The translations under genes and the position numbers were made by a program. A stretch of 24,153 bases of DNA from Candidatus Bipolaricaulota bacterium. GTDB taxonomy: Bacteria; Bipolaricaulota; Bipolaricaulia; RBG-16-55-9; DRXL01. The stretch spans positions 1 to 24,153 of the forward strand of contig JANWXV010000001.1 in the NCBI GenBank assembly GCA_025057405.1, in the 5' to 3' direction. The notes beneath the pieces were generated by a model that saw only the letters and a program-made list of their open reading frames with translations, was not told the origin of the DNA and did no database searches. This document shows positions 15,050-21,691 of the stretch, in pieces (the stretch's first letter is position 1; each line of letters begins with the position of its first letter).

Positions 15050-15622
15050 ATGGCGAAGAAGCAGAGTTCGAGTGCTGCAAGCTCCGGGGCCGGCACGGGG
15101 CAGCGCACGCGCGCCCGTGAGCGCGAGCGGCGTGCCCCTGTGGACGGCATGGAGAACGAAGTGATCGATCTGCGCCGTGTGGCTAAAGTGACTAAGGGCG
15201 GGAAGAATCTGAGTTTTCGCGCTACGGTGGTCGTGGGCAACGGTCAGGGGCGTGTGGGGATCGGCAAGGGCAATACGCGCGAGGTGCCCTCTGCGATTCA
15301 ACGCGCGATTCACGATGCCCGCCGACGGCTGATTCAAGTTCCGTTGATCGAAGAGCGCACGATCCCTCACGAAGTGTGGGGAAAATTTAAAGCATCGCGG
15401 GTCTTGCTCAAGCCGGCCTTCCCCGGCACGGGGATCATCGCGGGGGGCACGGTTGGGGCGATCTGTCGGCTCGCGGGGATTCGCGATATTCTCACGAAGG
15501 CCCGCGGCTCGACCAACCCGTTGACGCTGGCGCTGGCCACGCTCGACGGGCTGAGGCGATTGCGCACGCTTGAACAAGTAGCTCAAGTCCGGGGCAAGAA
15601 ACCCGAGGAGGTCTTGCAGTGA
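15050..15622 (+). CDS. rpsE: 30S ribosomal protein S5
   Basis: The 190-residue protein is uS5. The N-terminal ~30 residues are a low-complexity Ser/Ala/Gly then Arg/Glu segment, longer than in E. coli but common elsewhere. They are followed by VIDLRRVAKVTKGGKNLSFR, GRVGIGKGNTREVPSAIQRA, PAFPGTGIIAGGTVGAICRL and ARGSTNPLTLALATLDGL. The double-stranded-RNA-binding half and the GTGIIAGG loop are intact. S5 acts in decoding accuracy. The stop TGA overlaps the rplO GTG, leaving no space for rpmD, which usually follows. Confidence 0.96.
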   Translation: MAKKQSSSAASSGAGTGQRTRARERERRAPVDGMENEVIDLRRVAKVTKGGKNLSFRATVVVGNGQGRVGIGKGNTREVPSAIQRAIHDARRRLIQVPLIEERTIPHEVWGKFKASRVLLKPAFPGTGIIAGGTVGAICRLAGIRDILTKARGSTNPLTLALATLDGLRRLRTLEQVAQVRGKKPEEVLQ

Positions 15623-16209
15623 AGTTGAGCGATTTGCGTCCGACACCCGGCAGCAAGAGGCGCCCCAAGCGAGTTGGGCGGGGCAATGCCTCTGGGCATG
15701 GCACGTACTCGACGCGCGGCGGCAAGGGCCAGACCGCTCGCACGGGGTATCGCATTCCTCCCGGCTTTGAAGGCGGCCAGACGCCCCTGTGGAAGCGCAT
15801 CCCCAAGCGCGGCTTCAAGAACGCCCTGCGCCGAAGTTATGTGCCTATTAATATAGGTCAGCTCGACGAGCGCTTTAGTGAGGGGGCTGAGGTGACCCTG
15901 CAAGCGCTTGTCGAACACGGGCTGATGAAAAAGTCGGAGTCTGTGAAAGTTCTAGGGGACGGTTCGCTCAAGAAGCGATTGATTGTGCACGCGCATCGGT
16001 TCAGCCAAAGCGCTAGAGAGAAGATTCTCGCGGCCGGCGGTCAGGTGATCGAATTGGAGCCGCGGCCTGCTCCCGCTCCTGTTGCTGAAGAGGGGAGCGC
16101 AGCGTCTGCCCCGCAGCCCAAAGCAGCACCGGAGCAGGCTTCCCAAGAAGCGCCCGCAAAATCCAAGAAGAAAAAAGCTGTTGAGAAGAAGCCCAAAACG
16201 GAGCAGTGA
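15619..16209 (+). CDS. rplO: 50S ribosomal protein L15 with long C-terminal tail (GTG start)
   Basis: Residues 1-147 are standard uL15: MKLSDLRPTPGSKRRPKRVG, SGHGTYSTRGGKGQTART, GFEGGQTPLWKRIPKRGF. The end of the core reads LAAGGQVIELE. Residues 148-196 form an extra tail rich in Ala, Pro, Glu and Lys (PAPAPVAEEG, AAPEQASQEAPAK, KSKKKKAVEKK), predicted disordered, against a usual total length of about 145-150. GTG at 15619 overlaps the rpsE stop (GTGA). It is preceded by a strong GAGGAGG (15605-15611) with 7-nt spacing, so the start is well supported. Confidence 0.95.
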   Translation: MKLSDLRPTPGSKRRPKRVGRGNASGHGTYSTRGGKGQTARTGYRIPPGFEGGQTPLWKRIPKRGFKNALRRSYVPINIGQLDERFSEGAEVTLQALVEHGLMKKSESVKVLGDGSLKKRLIVHAHRFSQSAREKILAAGGQVIELEPRPAPAPVAEEGSAASAPQPKAAPEQASQEAPAKSKKKKAVEKKPKTEQ

Positions 16210-16212
16210 CCT

Positions 16213-17574
16213 ATGATAGAAGGATTGTTAGAAGCATTTAAGATTCCAGAGCTGCGCAAGCGCATTCTGTTTACGATCTGGGCGATCTTGGTCTTTCGCT
16301 TGGGGGCGTGGATCCCCGTGCCGGGGGTCAACCCGCAAGCAGTTCAGGATGTCTTTGCTCAGCTAGGGCAGTTGGGCGCGTTTCTCAGCGCGTTTACCGG
16401 AGGGGCGCTGGAGCGCTTCTCGATCTTTGCTTTGGGAGTTATCCCGTATATTAACGCTTCGATTATTTTGAGTCTGTTGGTTCCCATCATCCCCAAGCTC
16501 AAAGAGATCCAAGACCGCGGGGAAGAGGGCCGGCGCGTCATCAACAAGATCACGCGCTACGGCACGGTCGGCCTAGCCATCTTGCAGAGCATTGGTACGA
16601 GCTACATTCTGCACAGTCAGGGGCTGACGCAACCGAACCAACCCTTGTGGAACTTCATGCTCATCTCGGTTGTCACGCTAACCACGGGGACGATGTTCTT
16701 GATGTGGCTAGGGGAGAGGATCACCGAGAACGGCATTGGGCGCGGGATCTCAATGCTGATCATGGCCGGAATTCTCGCCGATTACCCTCGGTATTTTGGC
16801 CAGATCTGGTTCGACGTCACAAACAATCCCGATCCAGCAAAGTTCTTATGGATCCCGGTGATTATCGCGATGTTTGTGATTGTCACCGCCGGCGTGGTGA
16901 TGGTGCAACTGGGCGCCAGACGCATAGATATTCAGTACGCCAAGCGCATTGTGCGCGGGCGCGTCTACGGCGGACACAATACGTTTCTGCCCCTGCAAGT
17001 CAATCAAGGGGGTGTCATCCCCATTATCTTTGCCAGCGCGCTCCTCGCGATCCCCGCGACCTTCTTCCAGATGGCCCAAAATGCTGAGTGGTGGCCGATC
17101 CCCAACGAAAACAACCCCGGCTGGATCAATGGGCTGATCGCGTTTCTCAACTGGATGGCCGATCATTTCAATCGCGGAGCTGAGCTGTATATGTTTCTCA
17201 GCGCGATTCTCATCTTCTTCTTCACGTATTTTTATAGCGCGATCGTCTTTAATCCCAGAGATTTGGCAGAAAATCTGCGCAAGTGGGGCGGTTTTATTCC
17301 GGGGATTCGTCCGGGCAAGCCCACGACCGATTTTATCGAGTCCGTGCAGGCGCGCCTGCTCTTCATCGGCGCGGTCTTCTTGGTCTTCATGGCGCTCTTG
17401 CCCATGATTATTACGAACGCAAGCGGCTTCACGGCGATCTTCTTAGGCGGCACCTCGCTCTTGATTGTGGTCGGCGTCGGTGTAGATACGATCAAGCAGA
17501 TCGAAGCCCACATGGTCGAGCGCCAGTACGAGAGCCTCATTGAGAAAGGGGCGGCCTTCGGGCGGCGGTCCTAA
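16213..17574 (+). CDS. secY: Protein translocase subunit SecY
   Basis: The 453-residue membrane protein forms the SecYEG channel in the inner membrane. It shows about ten hydrophobic helices and family landmarks: IPELRKRILFTIWAILVFRL, ALGVIPYINASIILSLL, GIGRGISMLIMAGILA, RRIDIQYAKRIVRGRVYGG with the conserved arginine of the fifth cytoplasmic loop, KWGGFIPGIRPGKPTTDF, and MVERQYESLIEKG near the end. It begins three bases after rplO and its TAA overlaps the adk ATG by one base. Its place after rplO is standard for the spc operon. Confidence 0.97.
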   Translation: MIEGLLEAFKIPELRKRILFTIWAILVFRLGAWIPVPGVNPQAVQDVFAQLGQLGAFLSAFTGGALERFSIFALGVIPYINASIILSLLVPIIPKLKEIQDRGEEGRRVINKITRYGTVGLAILQSIGTSYILHSQGLTQPNQPLWNFMLISVVTLTTGTMFLMWLGERITENGIGRGISMLIMAGILADYPRYFGQIWFDVTNNPDPAKFLWIPVIIAMFVIVTAGVVMVQLGARRIDIQYAKRIVRGRVYGGHNTFLPLQVNQGGVIPIIFASALLAIPATFFQMAQNAEWWPIPNENNPGWINGLIAFLNWMADHFNRGAELYMFLSAILIFFFTYFYSAIVFNPRDLAENLRKWGGFIPGIRPGKPTTDFIESVQARLLFIGAVFLVFMALLPMIITNASGFTAIFLGGTSLLIVVGVGVDTIKQIEAHMVERQYESLIEKGAAFGRRS

Positions 17575-18197
17575 TGGTGCGCAAGATTGTCTTTCTGGGG
17601 CCTCCGGGGGCCGGCAAGGGCACGCAAGCGGTGCGCCTGGCGCACGAGCTGGGGGCTCCCCATATTGCGACAGGGGATCTCTTGCGCTCGGAAGTACAGA
17701 ATAAGACAGAACTTGGGATGAAAGCCAAAAGCTATATGGACCGCGGTGAACTAGTCCCTGATGAGCTGGTCGTGGCCATGATCCGCGGGCGGTTAGAAAA
17801 CGCTTCGGGATTTGTGCTTGACGGCTTCCCCAGAAACTTAAAGCAGGCGCAGTTGCTCAGCGGCGTGACGAGAGTCGAGAGGGCGGTGCACTTCGCGCTT
17901 TCGCGCGAAGAGATCGTCAAGAGATTGAGCGCGCGGCGGATCTGCACGCAGTGCGGACAGGTCTATAATCTGCTGGCGCGCCCGCCCAAGCACGATGAGA
18001 TCTGCGATGCGTGTCATACTCGGCTTGTGCAGCGCAGCGATGATCGTCCTGAGGTGATAGAAAATCGCGTGGAGGTTTACACGCGGGAGATCAAGCCCGT
18101 CTTGGAGTTCTATCAGAATCAGGGCGCGTTGCGCGAGGTGGATGCGCGCGGCAGCGTCGAAGATGTCTATCGCGCGGTGAAGAGAGCGGTGAGCTGA
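17574..18197 (+). CDS. adk: Adenylate kinase, zinc-LID form
   Basis: The 207-residue enzyme interconverts ATP + AMP and 2 ADP. It has the P-loop GPPGAGKGTQ (9-18), the AMP-binding ATGDLLR (32-38) and GFVLDGFPRN (79-88), and the RLSARRIC start of the LID. LID cysteines at 124, 127, 144 and 147 make a zinc site, as in Bacillus and thermophile enzymes but not E. coli. The ATG overlaps the secY stop (TAATG). The secY-adk-map-infA order is the common non-proteobacterial arrangement. Confidence 0.96.
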   Translation: MVRKIVFLGPPGAGKGTQAVRLAHELGAPHIATGDLLRSEVQNKTELGMKAKSYMDRGELVPDELVVAMIRGRLENASGFVLDGFPRNLKQAQLLSGVTRVERAVHFALSREEIVKRLSARRICTQCGQVYNLLARPPKHDEICDACHTRLVQRSDDRPEVIENRVEVYTREIKPVLEFYQNQGALREVDARGSVEDVYRAVKRAVS

Positions 18198-18200
18198 GAG

Positions 18201-18995
18201 ATGATTCGTCTGAAGTCCAAAGAAGAGATTGCGATCCTGCGCGAGAACGCCGAGCTGCTTCAGGCGATTCTCTTGCGCTTGACCGAGGAGGCCCGTCCCG
18301 GCGTAGCCACGCTGGAGCTGGATCGCAAGGCCGAGCGCTGGATCGCCGAGATCGGCGGGCGCCCGACGTTCAAGGGCTATCGGGGGTATCCCGCGACGAT
18401 CTGTACATCGCTGAACGCCGAGGTCGTCCACGGGATTCCCAGCGCGCAGCGCCTCTTGAAATCCGGCGATGTTCTCTCTATAGATATAGGAATGATGCGC
18501 AAAGGGTTCTGTGCTGATTTGGCGACTACTGTCTTGATCGGCGATAGCCCGGAGTATGTATATCAGCGTCGGGTGATGCAGCGAGCGGCCGAAGCGCTGC
18601 AGATCGGGATCGAGCAAGCGCGAGCGGGCCAGCGCGTGGGAGATATCTCCAGCGCCATTCAGAGATATATTAACAGTTACGGACTCTCGGTGGTCACGAA
18701 CTTTGTGGGGCACGGCATCGGGCGCGAGATGCACGAAGAACCCCAAGTGCCCAACTACGGGACGGCTGGACAAGGCCCGTTGCTCAAAGAGGGCATGGTG
18801 CTCTGTATCGAACCGATGGTCGCCGACGGCCCCAGCGATCTGTTAGAGATCGAGGTGCTCGAGGACGGCTGGACGGCTCTGGCACCGGGAGCGCGCGTTG
18901 CCGCGCATTATGAAGCGATGGTCTTGGTCACTGCCGAGCCTATCGTTTTGGGTATAGGACTGTTTGAGCCTCAGGCGGCTCTGGTAGCGAGGTGA
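18201..18995 (+). CDS. map: Methionine aminopeptidase, type I
   Basis: The 264-residue enzyme removes N-terminal methionine from new proteins. The five metal ligands are in place: D95 (SIDIG), D106 (CADLATT), H171 (GHGIGREMHEEP), E204 (CIEPM) and E238 (AHYEAM). The catalytic histidines H77 (VVHGIP) and H178 are present too. After E238 the usual His-Thr is replaced by Ala-Met. The C-terminus runs about 15 residues beyond the usual end. No N-terminal zinc/SH3 extension is present. It starts three bases after adk, and its end carries the ribosome-binding site of infA. Confidence 0.95.
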   Translation: MIRLKSKEEIAILRENAELLQAILLRLTEEARPGVATLELDRKAERWIAEIGGRPTFKGYRGYPATICTSLNAEVVHGIPSAQRLLKSGDVLSIDIGMMRKGFCADLATTVLIGDSPEYVYQRRVMQRAAEALQIGIEQARAGQRVGDISSAIQRYINSYGLSVVTNFVGHGIGREMHEEPQVPNYGTAGQGPLLKEGMVLCIEPMVADGPSDLLEIEVLEDGWTALAPGARVAAHYEAMVLVTAEPIVLGIGLFEPQAALVAR

Positions 18996-19002
18996 GGTCT
19001 CT

Positions 19003-19224
19003 ATCAGCAAGGGTGAATTCATTCGCCGGCGGGGGAAGGTACTCGAAGCGTACCCCAACTCGATGTTCAAAGTGAAGCTGGAGGACGGCGGCGAGACGCT
19101 CTGTCACATTTCGGGGCGGATTCGCAAGAATTATATTAAGATTCTGCCCGGCGACACCGTCACGGTGGAGTTTTCGCCCTACGATCTGGAGCACGGACGG
19201 ATTATCTACCGGGAGCGCGAGTAA
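19003..19224 (+). CDS. infA: Translation initiation factor IF-1, apparent ATC start
   Basis: The frame encodes 73 residues that match IF-1 along the whole length: KVLEAYPNSMFKVKLEDGG, HISGRIRKNYIKILPGD, VTVEFSPYDLEHGRIIYR. The usual bacterial N-terminus is M-S/A-K-E/G..I..xGxV; here the DNA reads ATC-AGC-AAG-GGT-GAA, giving (M)SKGEFIRRRGKV in exact register. An in-frame TAG lies at 18985-18987. No ATG, GTG, TTG or CTG occurs between it and ATG of codon 21, which is inside the OB fold. Only an ATT (codon 7) is an alternative. GAGGTGAGGT (18989-18998) gives a ribosome-binding site 9 or 4 nt upstream of ATC. IF-1 binds the 30S A site and aids start-codon selection with IF-3. Confidence 0.93.
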   Translation: MSKGEFIRRRGKVLEAYPNSMFKVKLEDGGETLCHISGRIRKNYIKILPGDTVTVEFSPYDLEHGRIIYRERE

Positions 19225-19239
19225 AAGAGGTGTCACGCT

Positions 19240-19356
19240 ATGAAAGTGCGTAGTTCTGTGAGAAAGATGTGCGAGTCGTGCAAGATCGTGCGTCGCCACG
19301 GTCGTATCTTGGTGATTTGCAAGAACCCTAAGCACAAACAGCGTCAGGGGACGTAA
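19240..19356 (+). CDS. rpmJ: 50S ribosomal protein L36, zinc-binding form
   Basis: The 38-residue protein is bL36: MKVRSSVRKMCESCKIVRRH followed by GRILVICKNPKHKQRQG. C11, C14, C27 and H32 form the zinc site of the C+ type. AGAGG at 19226-19230 precedes the ATG by 9 nt. It follows infA by 15 nt, the normal order in the alpha operon region. Length is typical (37-38). Confidence 0.96.
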   Translation: MKVRSSVRKMCESCKIVRRHGRILVICKNPKHKQRQGT

Positions 19357-19372
19357 GGAGAAGTGAGAAGTT

Positions 19373-19750
19373 ATGGCTCGTATCGCTGGAGTGGATCTGC
19401 CCAGCAACAAGCGCGTGGAGATCGCGCTCACGTATATTTATGGGATTGGTCGCCCGCGGTCGCGCGAGATCCTACAACAGGCACAGATTGACTTCAACAA
19501 GAGAGTCAAAGAGCTGACCGAGCAAGAGATCACGGCGTTGCGCAAAGAGATCGAGGCGAAGTATCAAGTAGAAGGCGACTTGCGTCGCAAGATTCAGAAC
19601 GACATCGCCCGTCTCAAAACGATCAAGTGCTATCGCGGCGTGCGCCACACCGTCGGGCTGCCGGTGCGCGGCCAGAAGACGCGCAGCAACGCCCGAACGT
19701 GGAAAGGCCCGCGCCCGGCCAAGGCCGGCAAGCGCGACAAGGCCAAGTGA
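19373..19750 (+). CDS. rpsM: 30S ribosomal protein S13
   Basis: The 125-residue protein is uS13: MARIAGVDLPSNKRVEIALT, YIYGIGRPRSREIL, the helical middle, KCYRGVRHTVGLPVRGQKTR and SNARTWKGPRPAK. It is in the 30S head and makes bridges to the large subunit and contacts with P-site tRNA. In the conserved RHxxGLPVRGQ loop, Thr-Val replaces the usual Arg-Arg. AAGGAG (19355-19360) is a good ribosome-binding site. Confidence 0.96.
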   Translation: MARIAGVDLPSNKRVEIALTYIYGIGRPRSREILQQAQIDFNKRVKELTEQEITALRKEIEAKYQVEGDLRRKIQNDIARLKTIKCYRGVRHTVGLPVRGQKTRSNARTWKGPRPAKAGKRDKAK

Positions 19751-19761
19751 GGAGTTTCGGT

Positions 19762-20100
19762 ATGAGAAAGATTGACCGCGCGAGATTGCACGTGCACTCG
19801 ACGTTCAACAACACGATCTTGACTTTAACGGATTTGGAAGGGCGCGTTTTGGCCTGGGCCAGTCCGGGCACCCGCGGCTTTAAGGGCAGCAAGAAGGGCA
19901 CGCCCTACGCGGCGCAGTTGGCGTGCGAGACGCTGCTGGCCAAGATGAAGGAGATGGGGATTCGCTCGTTGATCGTCACGGTGAACGGAGCCGGCCAAGG
20001 CCGAAACGCCATTGTGAACACGCTCCGAGGCGCGGGAATACGCGTGGAAGATGTCAAGAACGTTACTCCGGTGAGCCACAGCAGCAGCAAGCTGATCTGA
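19762..20100 (+). CDS. rpsK: 30S ribosomal protein S11, short with atypical C-terminus
   Basis: The 112-residue protein contains the uS11 core: RLHVHSTFNNTILTLTDLEG, SPGTRGFKGSKKGTPYAAQL, VNGAGQGRNAIVNTLRGAGI and VKNVTPVSH. It is shorter than the usual ~125-130. The N-terminal basic stretch is brief (MRKIDRAR), and the usual PHNGCRPPKRRRV-type end is replaced by SHSSSKLI. Neither other frame of the last 40 bases encodes the missing motif, so a simple frameshift does not explain it. GAGGAG (19749-19754) supports the ATG at 19762; GTG at 19747, overlapping the rpsM stop, would add five residues. S11 lies on the 30S platform near the E-site mRNA. Confidence 0.93.
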   Translation: MRKIDRARLHVHSTFNNTILTLTDLEGRVLAWASPGTRGFKGSKKGTPYAAQLACETLLAKMKEMGIRSLIVTVNGAGQGRNAIVNTLRGAGIRVEDVKNVTPVSHSSSKLI

Positions 20101-20114
20101 AAGGGAGAAGAATT

Positions 20115-20735
20115 ATGGGACGCCACACCGAAGCGAAATGTCGGCTCTGTCGTCGTGAGGGCGAGAAACTCTTTCTCAAGGGGGAGAAGTGTTACACCGA
20201 GAAGTGCCCGGTGGAGCGGCGCCCCTACGCTCCCGGCATGCACGTCACCAAGTTCGGGCGGCTGAGCCAATACGGCATTCACTTGCGAGAGAAACAGAAG
20301 GCCAAGCGCATCTATGGGCTGCGCGAGGAGCAGTTCAGAAAGTATGTGGCCCGTGCCAAGCGCGTGAAGGGCGTCACGGGTGACTTTCTGTTGGAGCTGT
20401 TGGAGCGCCGCATGGACAATGTCGTCTATCGAGCCGGGCTTGCGGTCTCGCGCGACCAAGCACGTCAGCTCGTCACGCACGGGCACTTTCTGGTCAACCA
20501 GCGCAGTGTGAATATCCCGTCGTTTCTGGTGCGGCCGGGAGATATTATCGAGCTGAAGCCCAATGCGTATGCCAAGCCGGGCATCAAAAATCTGTTGGAA
20601 TCCAAGCCGCGCCACAGTCCCCCAGCCTGGCTGGAGCGCAGCGACGGGCGCGTCCAGGTCTTAGATCGCCCCAAAGTAGACGAATTGGAGCACAAGCTGC
20701 AGATGCATCTCATCGTTGAGTACTATTCACGATAG
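20115..20735 (+). CDS. rpsD: 30S ribosomal protein S4, zinc-binding form
   Basis: The 206-residue protein is uS4. C9, C12, C26 and C31 make the N-terminal zinc site of the C+ type. Then come RRPYAPGMHVTKFGRLSQYG, LREKQKAKRIYGLREEQFRK, the S4 RNA-binding domain LERRMDNVVYRAGLAVSRDQ ARQLVTHGHFLVN and the LIVEYYSR end. S4 nucleates the 30S body and represses the alpha operon in E. coli. The start at 20115 follows AAGGGAGAAG (20101-20110) and gives the usual short N-terminus. Confidence 0.96.
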   Translation: MGRHTEAKCRLCRREGEKLFLKGEKCYTEKCPVERRPYAPGMHVTKFGRLSQYGIHLREKQKAKRIYGLREEQFRKYVARAKRVKGVTGDFLLELLERRMDNVVYRAGLAVSRDQARQLVTHGHFLVNQRSVNIPSFLVRPGDIIELKPNAYAKPGIKNLLESKPRHSPPAWLERSDGRVQVLDRPKVDELEHKLQMHLIVEYYSR

Positions 20736-20761
20736 TGTTGCTAGAATTGGGGAGGAGGAGT

Positions 20762-21685
20762 ATGCGCGCGGAGTTGGAGAAGCCCAAGATCAAAGTTCAG
20801 GGGTTGACCCCCACCGACGGGGTCTTCATCGTGGAGCCACTGGAGCGCGGCTACGGCATGACACTGGGGAACTCCCTGCGCCGCGTGCTGTTGGCTTCCA
20901 TCCCCGGTGCAGCGGTCACCCGCGTGCGCTTTGAGAACAAATATCACGAGTACGACACCATCGAAGGCGTGAAAGAGACCGTTCTAGAGATCATTCTCAA
21001 TCTCAAGGAGATCGCGTTTCGCCTGACCGACGGAGAGCCGAAGCATCTCTATCTGCAGCACGAGGGTGCGGGGGTCGTGCGCGCCGGAGATATTGAGCTG
21101 CCGCGCGGTCTGGAGATCCTCAACCCGGATCACGTCATCGCCACCGTCAACGAGAAGGGCAAGCTGGCTCTGGACATGGAAGTCGAGCCGGGGATGGGGT
21201 ATCGTTCGGCGGAGCGCAACAAGCGCCGCGATATGCCCTTGGGGATTCTGGCGATTGACTCGGATTTTTCGCCGGTGAAGCGCGTCAATTATCGTGTCGA
21301 GCCGACGCGCGTGGGCGAGCGCACCGATTTTGATCGGTTGGTCTTAGAGATTCATACGAACGGGGGCATTCGCCCTGAGGAAGCGCTGCAGCGCGCGGCT
21401 CAGGTGCTGATCGAGCACTTTCAGTTGTTCACCCTGCCGGTGGGAGCGTCCGAACCCGTCGAAGTCGAACCCGAAGAACTCAGCAAATCCCTGGAAGAGC
21501 TGAATTTTGACAAACGGGCGTGCAATCTGCTCGCGGCCAAGAACGTCTTCACCCTCAAAGACTTATTGCAGAAGTCTCACGAAGAACTGAAAGACATTCA
21601 TGGTTTTGGGGAAAAGACCCTGCAAAAAGTGCTCGAACAAGTCGAAGAGCTGGGCTATAAACTGAAAGAGAGCAAACGGAGCTGA
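20762..21685 (+). CDS. rpoA: DNA-directed RNA polymerase subunit alpha
   Basis: The 307-residue protein has the N-terminal dimerisation domain (LERGYGMTLGNSLRRVLLAS, 27-46; YHEYDTIEGVKETVLEIILN, 61-80). It also has a C-terminal domain from about 245. In the latter, R252, N255, G283 and K285 align with E. coli R265, N268, G296 and K298, which contact UP-element DNA; S299 is replaced by Thr. A string of Glu/Val/Pro residues makes the linker. Start ATG 20762 follows a long purine run GGGGAGGAGGAG (20749-20760). The earlier GTG at 20735 would overlap the rpsD stop and is less likely. Length is slightly short for the family. Confidence 0.96.
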   Translation: MRAELEKPKIKVQGLTPTDGVFIVEPLERGYGMTLGNSLRRVLLASIPGAAVTRVRFENKYHEYDTIEGVKETVLEIILNLKEIAFRLTDGEPKHLYLQHEGAGVVRAGDIELPRGLEILNPDHVIATVNEKGKLALDMEVEPGMGYRSAERNKRRDMPLGILAIDSDFSPVKRVNYRVEPTRVGERTDFDRLVLEIHTNGGIRPEEALQRAAQVLIEHFQLFTLPVGASEPVEVEPEELSKSLEELNFDKRACNLLAAKNVFTLKDLLQKSHEELKDIHGFGEKTLQKVLEQVEELGYKLKESKRS

Positions 21686-21691
21686 TCTGGT

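Noticed and set aside
17838..18773. A 311-codon open frame on the minus strand across adk and map
   Set aside because: Both plus-strand genes are unmistakable with all catalytic residues. The minus-strand frame has no recognisable domain and arises from codon bias.
20062..20110. A frameshift as the reason for the odd S11 end
   Set aside because: Reading the other two frames to the rpsD start does not restore the usual CRPPKRRRV-type end, and the next gene starts normally.
19905..20615. A 236-codon minus-strand open frame over rpsK and rpsD
   Set aside because: It is antisense to two clear ribosomal protein genes and has no recognisable features.
20735..20761. GTG at 20735 as the start of rpoA
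   Set aside because: It adds nine non-conserved residues and overlaps the rpsD stop; the ATG at 20762 sits behind a strong purine-rich ribosome-binding site.
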